64,000 nt of DNA. Source: Xiphias gladius. Taxonomy: Eukaryota > Chordata > Actinopteri > Istiophoriformes > Xiphiidae. This document shows, one piece after another, positions 27,236 to 39,300 of this stretch. The first letter of the stretch is position 1; every line of letters begins with the position of its first letter. The translations under genes and the position numbers were made by a program. The stretch covers positions 4,709,469 through 4,773,468 of the forward strand of contig NC_053401.1 of the NCBI RefSeq assembly GCF_016859285.1. Reading direction: 5' to 3'. Below the pieces are notes generated by a model that was not told the DNA's origin, made no database searches, and saw only the letters and a list, made by a program, of their open reading frames with translations.

Positions 27236-28524
27236 GTGTCTCCTTCACATCATGGCCCCATTTTGGCCTCTTAACATTCTTCCTTCCTCATACTGACACC
27301 GGGCCCGATTTGGACTCTTTCCCTGGATGAGGTGTTGATCCTGGGAGAGTTCCTGTCAGGGCCACGTGTAGTGGGGGACCCGGCCAGGGAAGGAGGTGAC
27401 TTCCCTGGGTGTAAAATTCAATTATCCGGCGGGTGAGCGTGTCTGAGCGTGTCTGTTGTCAGCATCGTGCGGACGGCTGCCCATTCCCAGCGTGCGACAA
27501 GGGGGTTAAGAACCACAGAAAGGCCTCCATTATCCCGAGTGAGAATGGCCCATGTGGCTGGCTGCACGGCCCCCGCACTCATTCACTCCCCTTTACAACA
27601 GCGCTGCCGAAAGCCTCAAAGTTTCATTCTCCTTTCTCCGCTCCCACTCCCCGCCCCCCCTCTCTTGCTCTCAGAAAAGAGTGCCCACAATGCTGCTGGA
27701 GGGCTGGAGTGGATTCTTCAGCACCCCTGTGGACAGTGCACATGTGGACAACATTCACAAGATGTCTGTCAACTAGTCCATTAATCAACGACGTCTCATG
27801 AAAGCACAATTAAGAACCTCACAACTCTATAACCGATTATCATCTTAAAGCACCCCCGCTACGCCTCCGGCGCGGCACCGCTACGCGCCGAAGTCGGTTT
27901 CAGGCCAACTGAAACTGAAGCTGTCCAACTGCACTTTTTCACGATAATTATGAAAAAAAAAAGCTGGAGTTGCTGGACAGCTGCAGCATGTAAAAGAGCT
28001 CATTCCTTGCAGTCTGAACCCGTCAGACAGCATAAGTGACTCGCATCTGGCCGATCATTAGTGTGAGAATGGACCTTCAGTGTGTGAATAAGACTGAGGC
28101 ACTATGGAGAAAGCCATTGTGGATGCACACTGCACCACTTCTTGCGACAAATGAGCAATTGTCTCCATCACCATTAATGACAGTAAATGACGCAGTGGGG
28201 AGCTCTCCATCCACTGTACAATGCGAGGAGGACACTGAGGAACCCTACGAGTTTGACGTGACATCATGTCCCAGATGGGGTCATCAGAAAAGTACTGACC
28301 ACTGGAGACAAGCAGATGACACATACAGAGGCCCACTATGAGTCCCTAGTGGCAGAAAAAAAAAAAAAAACTGGCTACCACAGTGTGTTTGTGTGCATTT
28401 CAATTAGGCTATTGGGAGAGCAGGCAGTGCAAAATGTAGGATTCATCTTAATGCAGTATTGATTCCTGTTTCGGCAACTTGGGTCACGGGAAAAAGCTGT
28501 GAGCACAACGTTGGCAAAGCCGAT

Positions 28525-28800
28525 ATGGGAAACAATTACGTATGTGCACATCCAGCGGACGCGGAGAAACCTTCGTCTGGAGTCGTATGTGTTTCCGCCT
28601 GACTAGCTGCTAACCACGTCTGCTCTGTGGTGCCGGGCAGGTAGCGCGCCGTGGGTTTAGCAGCGCTGGAGCCGTGAAAGGGGAAAACAATTAGCTGAAG
28701 GACGCTAAAACGTGGAGAGGAAGAGTGCAGAGTTGGTGGTAATTCTCTGCGGGGTTTATCACTACCGGCAACTTTTTTTGGTAACATTACATGTAGTCAC
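28525..28800. repeat. Teleost interspersed repeat, copy 2
   Basis: GGTGCCGGGCAGGTAGCG, GCTGAAGGACGCTAAAAC and GGTTTATCACTACCGGC align with copy 1 at 20030-20312. Confidence 0.5.
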
Positions 28801-31178
28801 ACTTGAGCCACTGTTAATGGAAACACATTGATTAGTGAAGCGTGAATGCTCCACTCAAGTGAGACTGGAGCTCTGCAGTTTCCTCTAAACAGCTCTGACA
28901 CACAAGAATTAAATAACACCCCGGCACAACAGAAGTACACAAGATAAAAGGATGTGAAGATGTATATTGACTAATTCCTACATGATTTTGTAATATCCTG
29001 GGGTATACATTTGTGCGATGTATCGAATTCTATACTGAATTATCTGACTTTGTTTACCATGTTTACTTTAATGTAGCTACAAAAAGAAGTCTATTTAGAT
29101 CGTTTCCAGTTTTTTTTTTTTCTCCCGACAGTTTCAACTCTGTGGGTAGTTGATTGCAAGAAAAGGTCCTTGGCCTTGGAATCGACCCAGGGATGTGGCT
29201 GATATACGGTCGCCAGTATACCGGGGGAAACCCGATCGAGATCATTTTAGTCAGGTAGCTCAGATGAGCGTTACATTAAAACTCTTAACGGCATAGGATT
29301 CAGTTCCCATTAGCGTTTTCCATACTAACACTGCTCTCTCAGTCTGGATAGATGAGTCTACCTAACGGCCTGGGCTACAATACGGTTATGCCATGAGGGT
29401 CATTTGGTGGAAAAAAAAAGTTTGGGTCCTCTTGAAAAAGCTTTCTCAACTGGCAAACAACTGGATTTAAAAAAGAAGTGTTGCTGTGTGTGCTGGACCG
29501 GTGGCACTCTCTGAATATCAAACCTACACTGCCCTCATGTGGCACCTGTGGAGCCCCTCAGTGTCAGGTGTGACCATGGGAGCAGGTTCTAACCATTTCC
29601 ACAGACGGTGCTCTCCTGTATTCATCTCTTTATCTATTTTATTTACATTATGTATTGCACATGCCTTTCACTTTTAAAAACCAGCGGCGTGATTACCAAC
29701 CCTGAGAGGGTCGCACAAGATAGAACGTGTTAGGGAATGTGGGGGATAAAAACTCTTTCCGAGTGAATTCAGGTTAACAATCACGAGATACAGAAACAAT
29801 CACATAGAGAACTTAACAAGGTCTCATGATACCAGTAAGCCTCATATAGCCCATTTCCAATGTTTAAAAGACATGGGCTACATGTTCTGACAAAACTGTT
29901 GCTAAAAACTGAATTAACTTTAAAACTGATTCTAATTTCTTCACAAAAATCAATCAGACGAAGGCCTGCTTTTACTTCTTACACCCCATTGTTAATTATG
30001 CAATTTATAAAACAGTATTTACATAATATAGTCAACGCCCTCCATAAGACCATCTCAGTTCATCACTCATTTCAATTCATTTCTCTCATTTCCCCTCCGT
30101 GCCCTAAACCCAGCCCCATCACCTGTGAAACAAAGAGCACGCTGGGGCCAGGGTTCGCATGTAGGCACCGTTTCGTTGCACTTCGTGAGAGCACAGACAG
30201 GTGGTGTTGTTCTTCGGGGGCCACTTGAAGCATCCCTCCGGGCCCCGTTCACCCTCTCTCTGCTAGTTTTCCAGGCTTCGCCTAATGAAGGAAATGAAGA
30301 GATGCTTAGCTTTTAACTTTAAATGTTTTAACACTAACGAAATGGATAACACACGTCTTTTTTTTTTTTATTGGGTAAACTGTCTTGAAACCACCTTGAC
30401 CGTGGCGGTACAAAGCGGGTAAATTCACGGCCTAAGGGGACAAAGTGCTCTTCTGTAGCGGCAGAAGATGCCGAAGGAGTTGCCCTCTTTTAGCCGAGCT
30501 CCCAACCTCTGCACCAATTAATCAAATAAAAAAATAAAAAACTATTACTACATCAATGGCGATACTGTTCTTCATCACATGATTCTGTTAAGAAGAGATA
30601 ACATCATTGTCTAGAGTTGCAGTGTTCATTTATTCATGCCAGTATGGAAATGATTTATTACTGTTGTATTGCATCGGACACCTTGGAGGCACACTATAAT
30701 ATGCCAGTCAGGCGTTTTTACTGGTGGCTCATATACTGTCAAGTACAACCAAATAGAAAACGATAAGTGGGTTAGGTCAGTAAGTTTCACTCCCCTGGAG
30801 AAGCTCGGGTTTAGCAAAGATGTTCTTGTGTGGCCACAAAAAAAAAAAAAAAAAAAAAAATTCTGTTAAATTCCCTGCTTATTTTCATATTTTTCACAAA
30901 TTCAAATGTAACTTAGAATTATATTTTCTCTTCATTTTGTTATTTTTTTTTCCTAAAAAGCGGCAGTTAAAGAGTGTGATAGATACTAAAATCTACCGTG
31001 AAAAACCTACCATGCGTAATTTGTGCGTCACTGTTGTAAACTCCAACTCAGGTCATCAAAAAAACCCCCAAATTAGCAGAAAATTATACAAAGCACATGA
31101 CCTCAGGGTCGCTACTGTACTAACATGCTTTTGCCTCCTGTAGTCACTGTTGCGGTTATGATTTTCACTCATGTGGAC

Positions 31179-31282
<104 letters not shown>

Positions 31283-31539
31283 ACATTTCCAGAGGCCCCT
31301 AGAGCCTTTATCATAATCTTAATTACACCTAATTAAATTGCCGCTTAATAACCAGAATCTCGGGGGATTGGGTGAAACGTGTCACTTGGTGGTGAACACA
31401 CTCTGTCAGGTGACCGGCCAGCACCAGCCTGCTGCAGCGCTGCTGCCCAAGTCATGTGTTAACCAGTGACGTCTGTCGTGCCACTTTCTTGTGAACGCCA
31501 TACTAACACTGGGCGGCCCCTCCCTCTGCTCTCAGAACA

Positions 31540-32060
31540 GCCTCAGGTCTTCGTGGCCTGGATTCCACAAGATGTTGGAAAGCTTCCTTTGAGACTCTGC
31601 TCCGTGATTGCATCACATTCATTTCTGCAGATTTGTCGGCTGCACGTCCTCGCAGCCAGTCTCCCCCTTCTACCACGTCCCAAAGGTGCGGCCAGTCGAA
31701 AGACTGGAAAAGCGTAGCCTGGTCCGACGAATCTGGATTTTCTGCTGAGGCAGCAGATGCCGGGGTCAGAATTTGGCATCAGCAGCTCGAATCCACAGAC
31801 TCAACCTGCCGCGTGTCAACCGTCCGGGCTGGTGGTGGTGGTGGTGTAACGGTGCGGGGAATGTTTTCTTGGCTCCACTTCGGGCAACTTAATACCAACC
31901 GGTCACGGTTTTAATGTCACAGCATTGTCTGAGCTTTGTTGCTGACCCTGTCCGTCCCTTTATGGTCACAATTCACCATCTTCTAATGGCGACTTTATGG
32001 CAGGATAATGCTCCGTGTCACAAAGCGAAAGTCGTGGCCTCCCCCTAAAGCGATGGACAG
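31540..32060. mobile_element. Rearranged Tc1/mariner transposase remnant
   Basis: From about 31700, the + strand resembles the middle of a Tc1-like transposase: KDWKSVAWSDESGF, then GGGGGVTVRGMFSW, then a decayed QDNAPCHKA around 32005-32030. From about 31545 to 31690 the minus strand resembles the C-terminal part (HLWDVV..., then ...FQHLVES). The C-terminal part is therefore inverted relative to the middle. Frameshifts and stops make it inactive. Confidence 0.7.
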
Positions 32061-32263
32061 GGTCAGCAACAATACGCTTTTCATGCAGGCTGCTTCTCTT
32101 CCACCTCACTTGAGAGGGAAATACTTTACTTTTTACTCAACTACAATTATTTGACAGCCATGGTTACTACTTACTTTACAGGTACAAATGTTTGCGTGCA
32201 AAGTATATAACATATGATACTTTTCTATAAATGAAACTATCAGACAATAGTCTTTATGCAAAT

Positions 32264-32475
32264 AGAGCTGAAATAATTAATCAATTTATTGATTAATTGA
32301 CGATTAATTGGCAACTATTTTGATGGTGATCTAAGATTTTTTCATGAAAAAAAAAAAAAAGTAAAAAAACAAACGCACTCCAGCTTGTCAAAGGTGACGA
32401 TTTCCTGCTTTTCCTGTCAATAATAATAAATAAAGGACCTTTTGATAAATTTAATTTTTGATAAATGTTGAAGTT
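32264..32475. mobile_element. Degenerate GGGCTGCAAC-type element
   Basis: AGAGCTGAAATAATTAATCAA, with the family's ATT-rich arm and a decayed interior. Upstream of the pah promoter. Confidence 0.45.
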
Positions 32476-32984
32476 TGGACTGTTGATAGGAAACAGGGAT
32501 TCAGTATATTTTCCTCATATACTCACATACTTTAAAGTAAAAAAATGTCAATGCAGGACTTTTACTTGTAATGGAGTATTTTTTTTTTAACTTCAGCTGG
32601 ATCTGGAAAAACAAATTAGGGATACAAATCTGTTTTCTTAATTTCTTGATAATTTTAAGATGAGAACAAACTGCATCTCTTTGGTAACAAGAGGTTGAGA
32701 GAGCGTAGCGTAACCTTGAAGTTCAGTTGTTACACTCTCGTTTTTCTTATGTTATCCTGTTTTATTTTGGTCTTACTTTGTGTTGAAAAGCGCTTCATTT
32801 GAACCGCAACTGTAACTAGGATCTGACTTCCACCGCCGAGGGTCAGAGGAGTCTGCGATGGTCGGTGTCTTTTTTTCAAACCCGTGTTTTTCCGACTGTT
32901 TCTGTGTCACTTCAACCTGTCGCCAGGCCTGTCAGGCCGCACGGGCCCACAAACCCAGGGAGGCACACAAACCAAACAAACAAA

Positions 32985-33002
32985 CCCCCCCCCCCCCCCC
33001 CC
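32985..33002. repeat. Poly-C run upstream of pah
   Basis: Eighteen consecutive C residues about 290 nt before the pah ATG. Confidence 0.9.
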
Positions 33003-33109
33003 AGCAGAAAGTCCGCATAGCACACCCAGGGGCAACCTCAACCCCAGCGGTGGACAACAAGAACCAGATGTGCCATTGTAATTCCGTTTCACAACAACCA
33101 TCCCGTGAC

Positions 33110-33294
33110 AGACCGGGTGGGGGGGTGGTGGTGGTGGTGGGGTGTGTGTGTGTGTGTGTGGGGGGGGGGGTTGTCACGTGGCCCTGCTTTAAAGCGGAGG
33201 GGTTTTAATAGACACGAGCTGCTCGCAAAAACTTCACTGAGGGCTCACAGTTCAGCATCAGCGCACGCAGACCTTCTACCTGAAGAGCACGAGG
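33110..33294 (+). promoter_or_regulatory. pah: Putative pah promoter and 5' UTR
   Basis: Upstream of the ATG lie a G-rich tract (33116-33170) with an 11-G run, a palindromic E-box CACGTG at 33175-33180, and an AT-rich TTTTAATA at 33203-33210 that could act as a weak TATA element about 30 nt before a TTCACTG initiator-like motif. An 18-C run lies at 32985-33002. The start site is not proven. Confidence 0.4.
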
Positions 33295-33366
33295 ATGGAC
33301 GCCGCGTACAAGAGGGTCAATGGGAACTACGGCCTCGAGGCGGAGACGGACGGCCAAGGCCCCGGG
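33295..33366 (+). CDS. pah: pah exon 1 (start codon)
   Basis: Codes residues 1-24 ([14 protein letters not shown]...). The donor is GG|GTAAAT in phase 0, the same phase as human PAH exon 1. This exon diverges freely among PAH proteins, so the call rests on phase, the clean donor and position. The ATG follows a G-rich promoter-like stretch. Confidence 0.85.
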
Positions 33367-36300
33367 GTAAATCTGGCTGCGGACACTGCACGTGTTACAC
33401 TAGCTGCTGTATTCATTTAAAAACGCTTTGCATTAGTTGGTTGTTTATGCATTTTTGTTTTGTTGTTTTTTTCCCCTCAGGAACAAATTCGTCAGCTTAT
33501 TTGTGCTCTTCTGTCACGACAGGGTCACTGTAGGCAGAAAAGAAAAAAAAGCGAGTGACTGGATGTAACGTTTTTTTTTTTAACCTACTAAGTCAAGTCA
33601 GTCTGCTGCTGAACGCAGCAACGGTAACGGAGACAGTTAGAGCCGGAATGTTCCAGGTAGAACTGCGGACAAAGCAGGGAACTGCAAAGGCGCCTCAGTG
33701 AATAGGGGGCAAAGAGCAGCCGGTGTCACTGGCAAAATGGACAATACGAGCAGGTTCAGAATACATCTGGAAAAATATGACAAGGTCCTGGCAAAAGTGG
33801 TCTCTAGAAAAGGTCCTGTTTATACAGGTATAATCAGACTGGAGATCTTTCGCTCACGTTTGTAAAAGCCAGAGATGAAATAATTGGTCGACGAGTCGAT
33901 AATCCAATCATTTAAGTGACTTTTCAAACGTTGCCTAGTCCCAGATTCTTAAACCTGAGGATTTTTCCTGCCTTTGATTGTCCTATGCGGTCATAAATTA
34001 AACATATTTGATAATCGATAGTGAAATGAATCATTAGTCGGAGCCCTAATAAAAGCCCTCTGGTTTTAAAGTGGGCTCCTGCAGGCAAGACTAGCATAGC
34101 ATTTAGGGTTTCCGTCCATGGATTTGTTCAAGAAAAAGAATCTGACAACGGGAGATGAAATGTTAAATTTAGTTAATGTATGTAATTCATAACTGTGCAG
34201 ATATATCTCCATCTGAGGGATATTCTGCTCCTTATCGACGGACCTGCGGAGAAAACGCTCACGTCCCTTCTCTCGTTTGTTGAAAGTCCCCCGATGTGTG
34301 GCGCGCATGGTCACGCCATCACGACTACTAACGCTGCTGCTGCTGCTGCAGGCGTCGGCGTCTAAAGGTTGAAGGTTTGAAGGGGCCTCAAGCGTCATGA
34401 TCCGACACCTAGAATGCAGAACGTCATGGCTTTCAACCAGACCTAATGCACTTCCTCTTTCACGTGGCCGCGCTTAACCACAAGACGCACCAAACGAGAC
34501 CCAAGACCAAGTCGAACGGCAACGGTACGATTAGAGAACCTGAGATTTACAGATCCTCTTGACCACAAAAGTGGAGACGAGGGGTTTTGAAAGCTCAGTA
34601 TGGCCAGAGTCAGGGTTAAAAAACTGTTTTTCCATCACAGGAGATCCCAAGGAGATCAAGCCTACCTAAAATACTTTGTTTTTATTTTAGACCGGCTTTG
34701 CGTTTAGTATCCCCTCCTTCTATTTTGCTGATTTCTATAGTAACAGTGGTGTGAGATGCTGCTTGTGCAAAATAAAAAAATCTAAAGTGCATATGAAAAT
34801 GAAAAAACTTGAGCACAACTCCGCATTTAAGCCTCGTGTTTTTTAGCTCAAATGTGTCCTTCTCAACAGAAGAGAAGGGGCTCCATGTACCTGGAGGAGG
34901 AGACCAACAAGAGGTCAGAGGTGATATCCTGCATCTTCTCCCTGAAAGAGGAGGTCGGCGCTTTAGCCAAGGCCCTGCGGCTCTTTGAGGTAAACCTAAC
35001 TTTTCCGCCGACAGCACACAAGCATGCCGTCACCCCGTCACTCTCTGCCGGAAGCCCTTACGCTTCCCCTGATCTTCAAATGATCAGCGGAAAATTCCCA
35101 TGCTCTGCGACCCCATGGCTGTCCGGAGCCGTGACAAGTCCTCGCCTGGGCATAAAACTAGGGGGAAAAAAAAAAAAAAATGTCGTCAGCCACCATTAGC
35201 GTTAGCTGTTCTTCCTCTCAGACAATGAGACACGGTGCAAGGTACCACGTCACCAGGGAACCTGGTCTGAATTGGCCCCAGGCGATACGGTGCAAACTGC
35301 GCTTCTTCATTGGTGCTGCAAAATTACAGGCTGTTCCTCCCGCAGTTAACAACCAACCAGAGAATGTTCATTTAATGCCGGAGTGTGCTGATCTACGTGG
35401 GGTAAAGCTAACTACTCTAGGCTTGTGGTTCTTCAAGTGGCTAAAATTGACTGTACGTGTAACTTTAAAAAAAAAACCAATCAAATGTTGTTTTAAATGA
35501 TAATTCTGAAATGCATTTGAGTCAGAGGATTCCACAAAAGACCCATTTTTCCAATAATAAAAGAGCTTACGAGAGAACAAATAGGCTGAATGTTTAAAAA
35601 AAAATAAACAAAATTTCTCAAAATGACGAACTGCTCCTTTGGGACAGCAATGGGCCGATCCAGAGCGACAGACAGACACGATGAGTGGCTCAAGCTTCCT
35701 CGGGTCTCTCATGTTCACAAAGTTATTGAATAACATCAAACAACATCAAACAGAACAAACTGCATGAACAGAAATTTACGTTTTCAATTCTTCAGATGTT
35801 AATATACTACTGCGTCACAAGATCCAGTACGTGACATTACCGGCCACTACATCTAGCTCTAACTCTCTGGGCAGAGGAGAGTAGGTTATGTATATGATTA
35901 ACTGGAGTCGTTGTAGTTGTTATAGTTTTCATGGCCTTGTTAGACCCTTTACAAGAAGGAAACTAAACAAACTGAGCTTATCTTGGATGTTTGTGTATCA
36001 GTCGTGTGCAAACATGACAGGTGGCTCTTTGATCCACTAACCCACCTCCTCCAGGCACCCGGCAGTAACGAAACAGTCACTGGCAGCGCACCGGCCGCTC
36101 GCTGGCGGGTTGCAGAGGCGGACGGGGACTAACTGCGGAGCTGCGACGGTTAGTCGATTAGCCGATCGGCCGAGGGGGACGGAAAATGAATCAGCAGCTG
36201 TTTCGATGAGCAGTTAATCGTCATTTTTACACCAGGAATGCTAAACGTTCCCCGTTTTCGGCTTCTCAATTGTGCCGAATATCTTTGGGGTAATAAGCCT

Positions 36301-39300
36301 AAGCAACAGATGTCACTTTGGAGAAATTTTGGAGTAATTAAAAAAAAAAAAAATAATACAAAACATATAGTCAGCGTACAGAATTATTAAACTTTACTAT
36401 TATAAATTTCATTATTAGAAATCAGTTAAAATTAGTCCAGCATAGCCAACTATAATATTTAAGGGACTAACCAGCGATTTAGTAACGTACTTTTATAAAG
36501 TTGGGGAATTCACAAGAGACAGATTCAAAGAAGAATGATAAAGATTTAAGCAGCAGAGACTGAGATATTCTGGATTTTCGTCCCTCGAACGAGCCTGGAT
36601 CCTACGTTTCCCATAATGCAATTCAATAACGTCTTTCATTAGACCCTCCCCTGCCTCCTTTTAAACCGCCCGCATCTTTTAAACCTCACGCCTCCACTAT
36701 GCAACCCAGGCTTTTGTTCGTTTCTTTAAATTTTAACTTTTGTAAAAATATTGAGACTCAAATCCAAGTCGCGTTAACCCTGCTGACATCACTATGACAT
36801 CGTCGGGGTTATTTTTTTGGAGAGCTCCCAGCTGAGACGTCACTCGACCGCCTCACACAGGCTTGTGACGTTTAAACGGAACTTCGTGTGTAAAGCTGGT
36901 AGACTGCCCCTTTAAAATGCTGCTTACATGGTAATGCGTTGGTAATGATAATCCAATATAATAAAACAACACACCAAAAAGACAGCTTTGCATGCAAGTA
37001 CTTAAGATCTTCATGCGTAAGTGGCATTTTGCTGATAACAGTTTCGTATGTTCACTTAAGTGAAATTTTGAATCCAGGACTTGAGCTTGGCATCTGAATG
37101 CTTGCAACCACAAGAAAGTGAATGCGAGTCATGTTTTTTTATTCTTTTTTTTTTTTTTTCCCCAATCGATCTAAACTGCCTGTGTCTACGTGACTGTGTG
37201 AAGGCTCGAAGCAAACACCGATTGGCAGCTGCTCCATTGTTTAATCTTTGACATCAAAGTCCTGTCAAGATTCGAGTTTGCTCTTCTTGCAGGGGAAACA
37301 AAAAAAAACATGTCTCCTGAACATTTTGCAGGAAAACAGTACAAAACAAAAAAAAACCAAAAAAAAAAGCCAAAATTCTCAAGATACAAATGTTTTAGGT
37401 TAAACAAATATTTTTTTGTGGAGAAATTCCTCAGCAATGTGTTTTTCGGGGGGTGGAGATGTGGGCGGGTATACGGTGATCAATACGCAATATGTGCCAA
37501 ATGCTGCTCTCCAAGTGCAGCAGCGAACATCAGGATCCTCTTTGAACCTATGAGCTCCCACTTTACCGATCCTCCCCCTGCACCACCCCCTCCTCCCCCT
37601 CCTCCGCTCTCCCCTAATTTCCAGATTTTCTGTAAAAACGTCTCAAACGATCCCCAAACCGTCAGCACCCTTTGGCTTAAGGCAATGTAACACGCTGGTT
37701 CCCCTGAAAACACAGCTTTGAAGAGAACGTGCTGCACGTCTTCCTTGTTCAAAAATGATAAATTAAAAAAAAAAAAAAAACGGGTGCTCAGTCGAAGCAT
37801 GTGCTAACCTTCAGCTGAGCAGCCGCGTTATCTGTCATGTGTTCACTGTCATCTTGTGAATGCCTAATCTCCACGTTTCATTCAGAGGGTCGCGCGCTCA
37901 AACTGCCACACTTAACCGCCTGAGACTCAAGTTTCGCATGTGACATGGCAGCGTGGTGTTCATGTGATGAGCCAAAGCCAGGGGCCCGCTCCGACCTCAG
38001 CCGGCTGCAGCGTGGTTTTCATGTGACGAGTCAGAGTCACAGGCCGACGCTGACCTCGCACCTCGGCCGGGGCGACGGAAGGGGTTAATGTCACCTGCAC
38101 TGGCGTGGAGGGACGGCTCAGAGGGGGACGGAAATCGGGCAGAAATGACCTCTGCATCCTGCTGGGTGTAGGATTTAGGCTTGGCTATGTTAAGCTGGAC
38201 CAGGCCACCAATGGCACACATTGAAGTATTTCTCTTTGTGCACAGGAAAAGCAATATCAAAGAACTTTTTGAGCTTTTCTCTGAGGGCAGGGGCATATAT
38301 TGCTTCCAAAGCTGGTAAAATCCCCGAACATTAAACATACTTGACTGTTAGACTATTGTAATTTAAATGTTGTCATCCCAGTGCTTTACCCTTCTGTTCA
38401 TCGTGCTAAATGCAAAGAATGTACAAAATATTAAGGGGCATCTTCCACGTATTTAAATGCAGCCCCTTTTCTCACCATCTGTATCTTAATTCTCTCAGCG
38501 TTTAAAAATCTCTGACTCGTCGAATTATTTGTGTCTAGACTAGATCCTCTCCTGGCTCATCAGTTTTAAAAGCTCCGTATGCATAATACATTCAGTGTAG
38601 TTAAAATTATTTTATGTTTCGTATTCTTGAATTTATAGAGAATTCCTACAGGAATTAAGTTAAATAATTGAAAATTTAATTCCTTTAATATGTTATGTCT
38701 GCAGCCGGCGAATAGATAATATGACATCACAAAAAAGAGTGATCTCTGTCATCTTTTCTTTCAAATGCCAGCCCGGACTCTGTCTTTGGACAGGTCTGTA
38801 TCAGTTCAGGGGGACGCAGGACCACATGGACCTCAAAAAGCCTGTTATGTGTTGAATGGGATCCAGATGGGAGAAAACGGGAGGCCCTGCTGCTCACGCC
38901 CTCCCTCTTTACTTGGCCTATAGAAGACAGAGAACAACACACTCCCTCTCCCTCCCCAAAAGTTACATAGACAATAAACACATTTTTGATTGCAATTACC
39001 GCTTGAGGAAAAATGCTTTCCAACGCGAGCCAGAGCCTCTTCGTTTTGTCATCATGTCCAAAAACGTCTAGAACCTTCCCATGGCACTTGTGTTCATGCT
39101 GCAGCATGAGGAAAGCCCTAAATGGCAGCAGGTCAGGGGGATTTATCTGACCATTTTTGCCCCCAAGCCATTACAGTATGTCCCCAATGCCTTTGCTGTG
39201 CAAGTCCTGTCTGTCTGGCTCGGCTTCAGTTTGCAGAGAGAGAGAGAGAGTTCAAGGCAGCCCTTGCCCGAGATCAGGGTGGACTACACCGAGCCTGAGA

